A stretch of DNA of 14,698 nt from WHSM01 sp050701635 (GTDB lineage: Bacteria; Actinomycetota; Actinomycetes; Mycobacteriales; Micromonosporaceae), in NCBI GenBank assembly GCA_050701635.1, contig JBOGDF010000114.1:1-14698 (forward strand), given 5' to 3'. The first letter of the stretch is position 1, and each line of letters starts with the position of its first letter. The notes beneath the pieces are model-generated. The model saw only the letters and a list, made by a program, of their open reading frames with translations. It made no database searches and was not told where the DNA came from. The translations under genes were made by a program, and so were the position numbers. Of the stretch, positions 7,565 through 14,543 are shown piece after piece.

Positions 7565-7981
7565 TTATCCGGCCCGTGTTCCCCCGTGGCGTGCATCTAC
7601 CGGGGGCGCACCGGCCCGGTTGGCGCGGCGCATGCGCAGCCACAGCCCGACCCAGGAGACCAGCACCACCACCGCCGCGATCGCCCGCAACAGGTCGGTG
7701 TACCGCTCCGGGTAGACCACGTCTTCGATGTAGTGGTCGATGAATCCGCTCCGGGGAAGACCCTGCTGCCCCGCGGCGCGCCGCGCCCCGTCCTCCCACG
7801 CGGTCAGCGGGCAGATCGTCGCAGCGGGGAACACCAGGGCCACCGCACCCCAGATCACCGCCAGCAGGTGCGGCAGCAACGCCCACCGCCACCGCCACGC
7901 CAGGAAGCCGCCCAGCACCACGTACGCGATGAACGCGAAGTGCAGCGTCATGACCGCGTCGGCGAGCAGCCGATACCCCAC
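7565..7981 (-). CDS. DUF2784 small membrane protein
   Basis: This 138-residue membrane protein of unknown function matches the DUF2784 pattern: LHFAFIAYVVLGG in the first membrane segment (about 13-27), PHLLAVIWG (about 37-45), and the hallmark CPLTAWED (57-64), followed by a GFIDHYI region (79-85) and a last hydrophobic segment at about 97-115. The C-terminus is basic and probably cytoplasmic. The GTG at 7981 is chosen because TAGCCT ends six bases before it, the same leaderless arrangement as other genes here; ATG at residue 11 would cut into the first membrane segment. It lies 28 bp after rnj and 38 bp before ftsK on the same strand. The family has no established biochemical role, and the context gives no specific one. 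Confidence 0.85.
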   Translation of the reverse strand: MGYRLLADAVMTLHFAFIAYVVLGGFLAWRWRWALLPHLLAVIWGAVALVFPAATICPLTAWEDGARRAAGQQGLPRSGFIDHYIEDVVYPERYTDLLRAIAAVVVLVSWVGLWLRMRRANRAGAPPVDARHGGTRAG

Positions 7982-7987
7982 GTACCA

Positions 7988-7993
7988 AGGCTA
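7988..7993 (-). promoter_or_regulatory. Candidate -10 box (TAGCCT) for leaderless DUF2784 gene
   Basis: TAGCCT on the minus strand fits TANNNT and is followed by six bases and the GTG start. It lies in the 28-bp gap after rnj, so the DUF2784 gene could be transcribed separately from dapA-rnj. No Shine-Dalgarno sequence or -35 element is visible. Confidence 0.4.
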
Positions 7994-8009
7994 GCCCTGT
8001 CGGGCGTTG

Positions 8010-9698
8010 TCAGACCTCGACGACGGTGGGGACGATCATGGGCCGGCGCCGGTACGCCTCATTGACCCAGCGGCCGACGGTACGGCGTACCAGCTGCTGC
8101 AGCTGGTGCGGATCGGAGATTCCCTCCGCGGCGGCACGGTCCAGCGCCTCGGTGATCAATGGGAGTACGGCGTCGAACGCCGCGGGATCCTCGCTGAAGC
8201 CCTTCGCCGACACGGTCGGGCCACCCACCACCTTGCCGGTGACGGAGTCGACCACCACGGTGGTGGCGATGAAGCCGCCGTCGCCGAGGATCTTCCGCTC
8301 GGTGAGCAGGGTCTCCCCCACGTCCCCGACGGCGAGGCCGTCCACGTACACGTAGCGGGCTTTCACGTGGCCGACCTGCCGGATCGCGCCGTCGACCAGG
8401 TCGACGACGTCGCCGTCCTCGGCGAGCACCACGTGCTCGGTCGGGATGCCGGTCTCGACCGCCAGCCGGGCGTGCGCCCGCAGGTGCCGCCACTCCCCGT
8501 GCACCGGTACGAAGTTGCGCGGCTTGACCAGGTTGAGCAGGTAGAGCAGCTCGCCGGCCGGGGCGTGACCGGACACGTGCACCTTGGCGATGTCCTTGTG
8601 GATCACGATCGCGCCGGCCCGGGACAGCCCGTTGATCACCCGGTAGACCGCGGTCTCGTTGCCCGGCACCAGCGAGGAGGCCAGCACCACGGTGTCGCCG
8701 GGCTGCACCTTGATGTGCCGGTGGTCGCCGGTGGCCATCCGCCCCAGCGCGCTCATCGGCTCGCCCTGCGACCCGGTGGACATGAACACGATCTGGTTGC
8801 CCGGCAGCTCGGCGGCCTCGTCCATGCTGGCCACCAGGCCGCCCGGGATCCGCAGCAGCCCGAGGTCGCGGGCGATGCCCATGTTGCGCACCATCGAGCG
8901 GCCGACCAGCGCCACCTTGCGGCCGTGCGCCGCGGCGGCGTCGAGCACCTGCTGCACCCGGTGTACGTGGGAGGCGAACGACGCCACGATGATCCGGCCC
9001 TTGGCGGTACGGAACAGCTCGTCCAGCACCGGGAAGATCTCCCGCTCCGAGGTGACGAAGCCGGGGACCTCCGCGTTGGTGGAGTCCGACAGCAGCAGGT
9101 CGACGCCCGCGGCGCCGAGCCGGGCGAAGCCGCCCAGGTCGGTGACCCGGCCGTCCAGCGGCAGCTGGTCCATCTTGAAGTCGCCGGTGTGCAGCACCGT
9201 GCCGGCGGGGGTACGGATCGCCACCGCGAGCGCGTCCGGGATCGAGTGGTTCACCGCGAAGAACTCGCACTCGAAGACGCCCAGCCGCTCGGTCTGACCC
9301 TCCCGTACGGTCAGCGTGTACGGCTCGATCCGGCGCTCGGCCAGCTTCGACTCCACCAGCGCCAGCGTGAACTGCGAGCCCACGATCGGGATGTCGCGCT
9401 TCATCGCCAGCAGGTACGGCACCGCGCCGATGTGGTCCTCGTGCCCGTGGGTGAGCACCAGCGCCTCGATGTCGTCGAGCCGGTCCGCGATCGAGGCGAA
9501 GTCCGGCAGGATCAGATCCACGCCGGGCTGGTCCACGTCGGGGAACAACACTCCACAGTCGACGATCAGCAGCCGGCCGTCGTACTCGAAGACGGTCATG
9601 TTGCGACCGATCGCGCCCAACCCGCCCAGCGGGGTCACCCGCAGGGCGCCGGCAGGCAGCGGTGGCGGTGGGGCTAAGTCGGGATGCCCTTGGGTCAC
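8010..9698 (-). CDS. rnj: Ribonuclease J
   Basis: This 562-residue metallo-beta-lactamase/beta-CASP nuclease would have 5'-3' exonuclease and endonuclease activity in mRNA decay and rRNA processing. The metal-binding motif HGHEDH is H84-H86-D88-H89 (THGHEDHIG), with further ligands H151 (VNHSIPDA) and D173 (HTGDFKMD). The beta-CASP domain covers about residues 210-370, with SFASHVHR (239-246) and FMSTGSQGEPMSAL (304-317). H377 (VSGHAPAGE) and H399 (FVPVHGEWRHL) complete the active site. The C-terminal domain with RRTVGRWVNEAYRRRPMIVP closes the protein. The GTG start overlaps the dapA TGA stop (GTGA), so the two genes are translationally coupled. The dapA-rnj pair is conserved in actinobacteria, which supports both assignments. 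Confidence 0.95.
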   Translation of the reverse strand: MTQGHPDLAPPPPLPAGALRVTPLGGLGAIGRNMTVFEYDGRLLIVDCGVLFPDVDQPGVDLILPDFASIADRLDDIEALVLTHGHEDHIGAVPYLLAMKRDIPIVGSQFTLALVESKLAERRIEPYTLTVREGQTERLGVFECEFFAVNHSIPDALAVAIRTPAGTVLHTGDFKMDQLPLDGRVTDLGGFARLGAAGVDLLLSDSTNAEVPGFVTSEREIFPVLDELFRTAKGRIIVASFASHVHRVQQVLDAAAAHGRKVALVGRSMVRNMGIARDLGLLRIPGGLVASMDEAAELPGNQIVFMSTGSQGEPMSALGRMATGDHRHIKVQPGDTVVLASSLVPGNETAVYRVINGLSRAGAIVIHKDIAKVHVSGHAPAGELLYLLNLVKPRNFVPVHGEWRHLRAHARLAVETGIPTEHVVLAEDGDVVDLVDGAIRQVGHVKARYVYVDGLAVGDVGETLLTERKILGDGGFIATTVVVDSVTGKVVGGPTVSAKGFSEDPAAFDAVLPLITEALDRAAAEGISDPHQLQQLVRRTVGRWVNEAYRRRPMIVPTVVEV

Positions 9699-10591
9699 AG
9701 GCTCACCCCGGCGTCACGGCAGTCCGTACGCAACTGTTCGATCTCCTCATCTGTCGCGTCCACCAGCGGCGGCCTGACCGGCCCGGCCGGCATACCCGCC
9801 GCGTTCATCCCGGCTTTCACCAGGATCGTGCCCTGGGTACGGAAGATGCCGGCGAACAGCGGCAGCAGCTGCTGGTGCAGCCGCAGCGCTCCGGCCAGGT
9901 CACCCCGCTCGTACGCCTCGATCAACTGCTTGGCGCCGACCCCGGTGAAGTGTGTCGACGTACCGACCAGCCCCACCCCGCCGATCGCCAGCGTCGGCAG
10001 CAGCTCCGCGTCCGACCCGGAGTAGTACGCCAGGTCGGTGCGCTTGAGCACCCACGACGTCGCGGTGAGGTCGCTCTTGGCGTCCTTGACCCCGACGATC
10101 CGCTCGTGTTCGGCGATCCGCACCATCGTCTCGGTCGCGATGGCGGTGCCGGTGCGGTGCGGGATGTCGTACACCAGCATCGGCAGCCCGGTGGCGTCGG
10201 CGACGGTCGTGAAGTGCTTGACCAGGCCGGCCTGGGGTGGCTTGTTGTAGAACGGGGTGACCACCAGCAGCCCGTGGGCTCCGGCCTTCTCGGCCGCACG
10301 GGCCAGCTCGGCGGTGTGAGCGGTGCTGTACGTGCCGACCCCGGCGACGATCTTCGCCCGGTCACCGACCGCCTCCGACACCGCGCGCAGCAGCTGCTCC
10401 TTCTCGGTGTCGGTCGTCGTGGGTGACTCGCCGGTGGTCCCGTTGATCACCAGGGAGTCGTTGTGCTGCTCGTCGACCAGGTAGGTCGCGAGTCGTTGGG
10501 CGCCAGCCAGATCGAGCGCCCCGTCGCGGGTGAACGGAGTCACCATCGCGGTCAGCAGTCGGCCGAACGGCCGGCGGCGGTCAAGCGTCAT
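9695..10591 (-). CDS. dapA: 4-hydroxy-tetrahydrodipicolinate synthase DapA
   Basis: This 298-residue cytoplasmic enzyme would condense pyruvate with aspartate semialdehyde, the first step specific to lysine and diaminopimelate (cell wall) synthesis. The (beta/alpha)8-barrel shows NGTTGESPTTT (50-60), the active-site tyrosine Y115 (TPFYNKPPQ), Y141 and R146 in YDIPHRTGT, and the Schiff-base lysine K169 in VGVKDAKSDL. Length and motif spacing are normal. The ATG has a GGAG only two bases upstream, too close to be a good ribosome-binding site, whereas a TAGGTT box ends six bases upstream; the transcript may be leaderless. The gene is first in an overlapping dapA-rnj unit. Upstream lie a tandem repeat array and the hairpin that separates it from the M14 peptidase gene. 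No lysine riboswitch is visible. Confidence 0.95.
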   Translation of the reverse strand: MTLDRRRPFGRLLTAMVTPFTRDGALDLAGAQRLATYLVDEQHNDSLVINGTTGESPTTTDTEKEQLLRAVSEAVGDRAKIVAGVGTYSTAHTAELARAAEKAGAHGLLVVTPFYNKPPQAGLVKHFTTVADATGLPMLVYDIPHRTGTAIATETMVRIAEHERIVGVKDAKSDLTATSWVLKRTDLAYYSGSDAELLPTLAIGGVGLVGTSTHFTGVGAKQLIEAYERGDLAGALRLHQQLLPLFAGIFRTQGTILVKAGMNAAGMPAGPVRPPLVDATDEEIEQLRTDCRDAGVSL

Positions 10592-10597
10592 GGCTCC

Positions 10598-10603
10598 AAC
10601 CTA
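10598..10603 (-). promoter_or_regulatory. Candidate -10 box (TAGGTT) for leaderless dapA
   Basis: TAGGTT on the minus strand fits TANNNT and is followed by six bases and the dapA ATG. A perfect 10-bp palindrome, CCGACGTCGG (10614-10623), lies upstream, between the expected -35 and -10 positions, and could be a regulator site. No -35 consensus is recognised. Confidence 0.4.
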
Positions 10604-10634
10604 GCGGACGCCTCCGACGTCGGCGCCGCACTAT

Positions 10635-10716
10635 CCGACACGGCGGTTCCCGCCAGCCGACACGGCCGTTCTCGCCAGCCGACACGGCCGTTCTCGCCAG
10701 CCGACACGGCCGTTCC
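10635..10716. repeat. 22-bp tandem repeat array upstream of dapA
   Basis: Three full 22-bp units lie head to tail at 10651-10672, 10673-10694 and 10695-10716, preceded by a 16-bp degenerate partial unit at 10635-10650. The first two are identical and the third differs in its last base. The core is GCCGACACGGCCGTTC, containing the palindrome ACGGCCGT. The last unit runs into the adjacent hairpin, whose arm shares the GCCGTTC-CGCC part. The 22-bp period is close to two helical turns. There are no spacers, so it is not a CRISPR array, and no plausible reading frame crosses it. Confidence 0.9.
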
Positions 10717-10744
10717 CGCCCGGCGCGGGCCGGGCGGGAACGGC
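10709..10744 (-). terminator. Perfect 15-bp GC-rich hairpin after the M14 peptidase gene
   Basis: The segments 10709-10723 (GCCGTTCCCGCCCGG) and 10730-10744 are perfect inverted repeats separated by six bases. In the minus-strand transcript the stem starts nine bases after the M14 stop codon, the place for an intrinsic terminator. No U-tract follows, which is usual for actinobacterial hairpin terminators. It would insulate dapA from the peptidase transcript. Confidence 0.75.
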
Positions 10745-10753
10745 GTCACCATG

Positions 10754-12823
10754 TCAGGCCGAGCCCCACTTCGCGGCGCAGGTCTTCAGGTCCGCCTTGA
10801 CCTGCTGGCCGCGGTCGACCACCACCGGCACCCGCTGCAACACGGTGCCGTTCTTCTCGCAGGTCAGCGTCCAGTTCTCGATCAGCCCGTCGCCGACCGT
10901 ACGGTCCTCGGCGTCGAACAGGGACGCGGTGAGATCCCAGGTGGGAGCCACCGACGCGAAGTTGGTCACCCGGAGCACGTACGTGCCTTGGGCCGGGTTC
11001 TGCAGCAGCACCCGCTCCTTCTCGCCGACGAACCCGGCCGAGCTGCCCACCTCGGTGAGGCTGCCGTCGGGGTTCTTGCGCAGCACGTACAGGTCGAGGT
11101 CGTCCGGGGTGGCCCAGTCGAGCTTCACCTCGAATACGTCGGCGGCCCGGTCCACCACGAACTCCTGGTCGGTGGACTGGTTGGGCAACGTGGTTCCGGT
11201 GTACGTCTGCTGCTTGAGCGGGTCGCCGGAGATCACCCGTACCTGGCGCTTCATCACCACGGGCCGGGTCGACGGGTTGACGTGCCAGGCGTACCGGCCG
11301 TCGCTGCCCACCTTCATCGTGGTGTTGAGGGTGTCGGTGATCGCGCCATCCCAGGTCGGGGTGTCGAACCGCTTCTGCAGCCGCAGCGTGGCGCCGGCCG
11401 GAGCCTTGCCCGCGATCACCGAGTGGTGCGTGGTGTTGACGGTGTTCTCCAGCGCGATCAGGTACGCCTCACGGTTGCCCTTGCCGGCGTGGTCACCGGT
11501 GCCGAGGTACTCGTTCACCACGCCCTGCTCGTACGGCGGATGGAACTCGTCGGGGCCGATCTCGAAGGTGTATCCGTAGCCGCCGGTGGCGTTGTACGAC
11601 CAGTCCTCGGTGGTGCCGGTGGTGTCGTACAGCTCCCAGCCGTGCTGGCTCCTGTAGCCGTTCTGCGCCGCCATCCGGTCACCCAGCGTCTTCATCGCCG
11701 CCTCGTCCGGCGCGTTGCCGACCATCTCACCGTCCGGACCGATGGTCTCCGGCGCGACCCCGTTGGGGCGCAGCACCAGCGCGGAGTACGTGTGGTTGGT
11801 GATCAACGTGGTGACCTGCCGTGCGCTGACCAGCTCGCGTACCGCCTGGGTCTCCGGCTCGGAGAACGGCCCGGCACCCCGGTACGTCGGGTCGGCGCCC
11901 AGCTCCGAGGCCCCGGGGCCGCCCCAGTAGCCGCCGTAGTTGCGGTTCGGGTCGACGCCGACACCGAACCCGCCCTGGCCCAGCGGCCCGGCGCACTCGT
12001 TGGCGATCGGCTCCTGGCCGTCGATCATCCGGCAGTTCTTCCGCTTGTACGCGTTGCCCGGGTTGAGCAGCACATCGCCGGTGTCCAGCAGCATCCCGTC
12101 GTTGATCGACTTCTCGAAGCCGTCGACGTTCACCACCGGCACCACGATCACCCGGGACCTGTCGAGCAGACTGGTGATCCGCGCGTCCTTGCCGTCGTTG
12201 GAGAGCAGGTCGTACGCGAACTCCAGGGTCAGCTCGCCGGAGGGCCACTCCCGCGCGTGGTGCAGCCCCATGATCAGGAACACCGGGCGGCCGTCCTCCG
12301 TCGCTTTCACGTTGCGGCCGATCTCGACGCCGTAGATGGTCTTCTTCTCGAGGCTCTTGCGCGGCAGCGCGATCAGCTTGGCGGTGTTCGGATACGTCTT
12401 GGCCAGCTGCTCCAGCTCGGCGTTGTACTCCTCGAGCTTGCGGTACGTGGTGCGCCCGGACGGCAGCGGCGAGGTCGCGTTGGCGGCGGCGTACGCCTCG
12501 TTGGCCGCGTTCACCTCGGCGGTGCGCTTCGCGAGGTCGGGCACCGTGACCGTGTAGCTGAATCCGGCCTCCCGTAGCGCCTGCCCCTGCGCAGGAGTGA
12601 ACAGCACCGCCTCCACGAAGCCGGGGCCGGCGTGCTCGGTGAGGTCCAGCCCCATCGCCTGCAGCTTGAGCTTGTGCTCCCGGGTCGGGGTGTCGACCTT
12701 GACGATCTGGATCGGCGCCGGCCCTGTCACCGCCGCCTGTGCACCGACCGTCATCCAGACGGCCAGCAGCGCGGCGGCCGCCAACACCATCCGGCCGCGT
12801 ACCGGCGAAATCAGCTTGATCAC
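10754..12823 (-). CDS. Exported M14 zinc carboxypeptidase with C-terminal PPC-like domain
   Basis: This 689-residue exported metallopeptidase would remove C-terminal amino acids from peptides. The signal peptide covers about residues 1-30 (basic start, hydrophobic core 12-28, AQA-A cleavage site). A propeptide-like region follows to about 120. The M14 catalytic domain (about 125-460) has the zinc ligands H189 and E192 (HHAREWPSGE) and H344 (NHTYSALVLRP), the substrate-binding DPNRNY (N293, R294), and the catalytic glutamate E421 in FEIGPDEFHPPYE. A beta-rich linker domain (about 475-555) and a PPC-like domain (about 558-637, with DDLDLYVLRKNPDG and GTYVLRVTN) follow. The C264/C277 and C655/C682 pairs may be disulphides. 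The GTG at 12823 is chosen for its GGAG five bases upstream and the immediate signal peptide. It stands between thyX and dapA, which are neighbours in M. tuberculosis, so it looks like an accessory insertion. Confidence 0.93.
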   Translation of the reverse strand: MIKLISPVRGRMVLAAAALLAVWMTVGAQAAVTGPAPIQIVKVDTPTREHKLKLQAMGLDLTEHAGPGFVEAVLFTPAQGQALREAGFSYTVTVPDLAKRTAEVNAANEAYAAANATSPLPSGRTTYRKLEEYNAELEQLAKTYPNTAKLIALPRKSLEKKTIYGVEIGRNVKATEDGRPVFLIMGLHHAREWPSGELTLEFAYDLLSNDGKDARITSLLDRSRVIVVPVVNVDGFEKSINDGMLLDTGDVLLNPGNAYKRKNCRMIDGQEPIANECAGPLGQGGFGVGVDPNRNYGGYWGGPGASELGADPTYRGAGPFSEPETQAVRELVSARQVTTLITNHTYSALVLRPNGVAPETIGPDGEMVGNAPDEAAMKTLGDRMAAQNGYRSQHGWELYDTTGTTEDWSYNATGGYGYTFEIGPDEFHPPYEQGVVNEYLGTGDHAGKGNREAYLIALENTVNTTHHSVIAGKAPAGATLRLQKRFDTPTWDGAITDTLNTTMKVGSDGRYAWHVNPSTRPVVMKRQVRVISGDPLKQQTYTGTTLPNQSTDQEFVVDRAADVFEVKLDWATPDDLDLYVLRKNPDGSLTEVGSSAGFVGEKERVLLQNPAQGTYVLRVTNFASVAPTWDLTASLFDAEDRTVGDGLIENWTLTCEKNGTVLQRVPVVVDRGQQVKADLKTCAAKWGSA

Positions 12824-12950
12824 GGAAACTCCAGGGGTGTGTGTCGCCCGCCCCGGGCATCCGCACCCACACGACACGCGGTGATCCGCGCTGTCGGGGC
12901 CGGCGCCTGGGGGCTGGGCGCGGCCGGAACGGCCGGTTTGTGGAAAGAGG

Positions 12951-12996
12951 GAGTCCCGTGACGCGCCGGTCGGGGGTCCGAAACGTCACGGGACTC
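12951..12996 (-). terminator. 13-bp perfect inverted repeat between thyX and the M14 gene
   Basis: GAGTCCCGTGACG (12951-12963) and CGTCACGGGACTC (12984-12996) are perfect inverted repeats with a 20-nt loop. In the thyX transcript the stem begins about 72 bases past the stop and is followed by CCTCTTTCC, weakly U-rich. A thyX terminator is the simplest reading; an operator or leader structure upstream of the M14 gene is possible. The rest of the 245-bp gap (12824-13068) shows no gene and no recognisable promoter. Confidence 0.55.
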
Positions 12997-13068
12997 TTGT
13001 AGCGACCATCGTGGGCTCTGCCCGGCGCGTTACAGCCCTTCAGAAATTCTTGGCGACTTTGGTACGGG

Positions 13069-13821
13069 TCAGCCTTCGTGGACGTACGGGCTCGCCGCGA
13101 TCTCGGTGCCGTCGTCCAGGGCGGAGATCTCGAAGTCGGCGAACACGTTCTGCGCGACCTGCTGCAGCTGGCGCAGGCACTCCACGGCGAGCGCGCGGAT
13201 CTCCACGTCGGCGTGCTCGGTGGCGCGCATCCCGATGAAGTGGCGCCACGCCCGGTAGTTGCCGGTGACCACGATCCGAGTCTCGGTGGCGTTGGGCAGC
13301 ACGGCGCGCGCCGCTTGCCGGGCCTGTTTACGCCGCAGCGTCGCGTTGTCCACGCTGGCGAACTTCTTCTCCAACCCTTCCAGCAGCTCGTTGTACGCCG
13401 CCAGCGACGCGTCCGTGGCTGCCGCGAACTTCTCGGCCAGCTCCGGATCGGAGGCGATCACGTCGGGGGCCACCATCGCGGCGTTGCGCTCGGGGACGTA
13501 CCGCTGGGAGAGCTGGCTGTACGAGAAGTGCCGGTGCCGGATCAGCTCGTGGGTCAGCGAGCGGGACATCCCGGTGAGGTAGAAGGTGACCGAGCCGTGC
13601 TCCAGCACCGAGAGGTGGCCCACCTCGATGATGTGCTTGATGTAGCCGGCGTTGGTGGCCGTCGCTGGGTTCGGCTTCTTCCACGACTGGTAGCAGGCCC
13701 GCCCGGCGAACTCGGCGAGCGCCTGACCGCCGTCGGTGTCGGTGGACCACGGCACGTCCTCCGGCGCCTGGAACTGGGTCCACGCGATCAGCTTGACCTG
13801 CGGCGTCACGATCTCGGGCAC
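13069..13821 (-). CDS. thyX: Flavin-dependent thymidylate synthase ThyX
   Basis: This 250-residue FAD enzyme would make dTMP from dUMP using methylenetetrahydrofolate and NADPH, without producing dihydrofolate. The ThyX signature RHRx7S is exact: R95-H96-R97 and S105 (ELIRHRHFSYSQLSQRYVP). R199 (GMRATEHADVEIR) and the FAD-binding run ATETRIVVTGNYRAWRHF (178-195) match the M. tuberculosis enzyme, which is also 250 residues with the same numbering. The GTG at 13821 is chosen because GGAGAGG lies eight bases upstream and the length then equals the family's; the frame is open further upstream but the extra residues are low-complexity. The neighbours DapA and RNase J agree with actinobacterial synteny, apart from the M14 gene between. 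I see no confident promoter in the 145-bp gap 13822-13966. Confidence 0.96.
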   Translation of the reverse strand: MPEIVTPQVKLIAWTQFQAPEDVPWSTDTDGGQALAEFAGRACYQSWKKPNPATATNAGYIKHIIEVGHLSVLEHGSVTFYLTGMSRSLTHELIRHRHFSYSQLSQRYVPERNAAMVAPDVIASDPELAEKFAAATDASLAAYNELLEGLEKKFASVDNATLRRKQARQAARAVLPNATETRIVVTGNYRAWRHFIGMRATEHADVEIRALAVECLRQLQQVAQNVFADFEISALDDGTEIAASPYVHEG

Positions 13822-13943
13822 TGGCCTCGCCTCTCCACGCTGCTGCTCTCCGGCTCTGCCCTGCGAGCGTAACCGCCGACCGCCCGGCACTCCGATACGA
13901 CACCCGCGCCTCGGCGTTCTGAGCCGCGATCGAGCGCCCAGGG

Positions 13944-13975
13944 TTAGACGTACGACGGTCCCGGCTTTAGACGTA
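13944..13975. repeat. 9-bp direct repeat TTAGACGTA at the end of the DUF2752 gene
   Basis: TTAGACGTA occurs at 13944-13952 and 13967-13975, 23 bp apart. The second copy is the last two codons and stop codon (TAC GTC TAA) of the DUF2752 gene on the minus strand; the first repeats it downstream in another frame. It looks like a small local duplication with no evident function. Confidence 0.4.
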
Positions 13976-14539
13976 GAAGTAGGTGAAGGGCGCCCACGGG
14001 AGATTCCGCAGCACCATCCACACGCCCCACAGGCCGACGAACCAGGCGATCCACAGCGGCTTGATCCGCAGCTGCGGCAACCGGAACCCGAACGCCCGCT
14101 GCGCCGCCCAGGCGACGTACAGGTACGCGATGACCGGGGCGGCGAACACCGCGAACACGTGGTGCCGCGCGGCCTCGGGCAGGTTGGCGTGCATCAGGTA
14201 CCAGAAGGCACGGGTGCCGCCACAGCCCGGGCAGTCCAGACCGGTGAGCGCCTTGAGAGCACACCCGCCGTACGGCTCTTCGACGCCGTCGGTCGGGTCG
14301 TTGGCCATCAGCAGCGCGCTGATCCCGGCGAAGCAGCCCAGCACCGCCAGCGGCGCCAGCCAGCCCGGCCGCATCCAGATCTGCTGCATCCTCCAGCTCA
14401 GCCGTTCCCGCCGGTTGGCGGGGCGCGGCTGCGGCCCCGCGGCAACCGGCGCGTAGCCCGGCTCCGGCGTAGCGCTGTGCTCCGGTCCCCCGGCGCTCGG
14501 GGCACCGTCCACCGGCGCGTATTCGGTCAGCTGAGCCAT
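13967..14539 (-). CDS. DUF2752 membrane protein
   Basis: This 190-residue membrane protein belongs to the DUF2752 family, whose function is not established. The hallmark is present: GLDCPGCGGTRAFWYL (100-115), with the CPGCG cysteines at C103 and C106, followed by NLPEAARHHVFAVFAAP (119-135). A proline- and alanine-rich N-terminal tail of about 45 residues, probably cytoplasmic, precedes membrane segments near 61-78, 129-147 and 162-178. An extra cysteine, C93 (GGCAL), stands before the motif. The ATG at 14539 follows the stop of the upstream gene by four bases and has TACGGT ending six bases before it, as at other leaderless candidates; GGTGAG nearby is a possible weak Shine-Dalgarno sequence. 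A GTG at 14554 is an alternative start. The CPxCG motif suggests metal or redox chemistry, but this is a guess. Confidence 0.85.
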   Translation of the reverse strand: MAQLTEYAPVDGAPSAGGPEHSATPEPGYAPVAAGPQPRPANRRERLSWRMQQIWMRPGWLAPLAVLGCFAGISALLMANDPTDGVEEPYGGCALKALTGLDCPGCGGTRAFWYLMHANLPEAARHHVFAVFAAPVIAYLYVAWAAQRAFGFRLPQLRIKPLWIAWFVGLWGVWMVLRNLPWAPFTYFYV

Positions 14540-14543
14540 CTGC

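Noticed and set aside
4779..7715. A 978-codon open frame on the plus strand across ftsK
   Set aside because: It is antisense to a complete FtsK with all motifs. Its translation is low-complexity, rich in Arg, His, Gln and Gly, which is typical of antisense frames in GC-rich DNA.
7527..7988. N-terminal extension of FtsK through the DUF2784 gene
   Set aside because: The extra residues are low-complexity and overlap a recognisable DUF2784 gene; FtsK length and basic N-terminus are normal from 7526.
7994..8005. GCCC-TGTC-GGGC hairpin between rnj and the DUF2784 gene as a terminator
   Set aside because: Only four base pairs; such short GC palindromes occur throughout the window.
10635..10716. 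The tandem repeats as a CRISPR array
   Set aside because: The 22-bp units are contiguous without spacers, and no cas genes are present.
10592..10753. Lysine riboswitch upstream of dapA
   Set aside because: The gap is filled by the hairpin, the tandem repeats and a leaderless-type promoter; there is no room or motif for a riboswitch.
8007..12577. Long plus-strand open frames opposite rnj (8007-9677) and the M14 gene (10463-12577)
   Set aside because: No domain or motif is recognisable, composition is biased, and the opposite strand encodes clear RNase J, DapA and M14 proteins.
12824..12877. Upstream ATG for the M14 peptidase
   Set aside because: The extension is Cys/Gly-rich and would hide the signal peptide; the GTG at 12823 has GGAG at proper spacing.
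13822..13890. Upstream ATG for ThyX
   Set aside because: The extra residues are not ThyX-like, and the GTG at 13821 has a Shine-Dalgarno sequence and gives exactly the family length.
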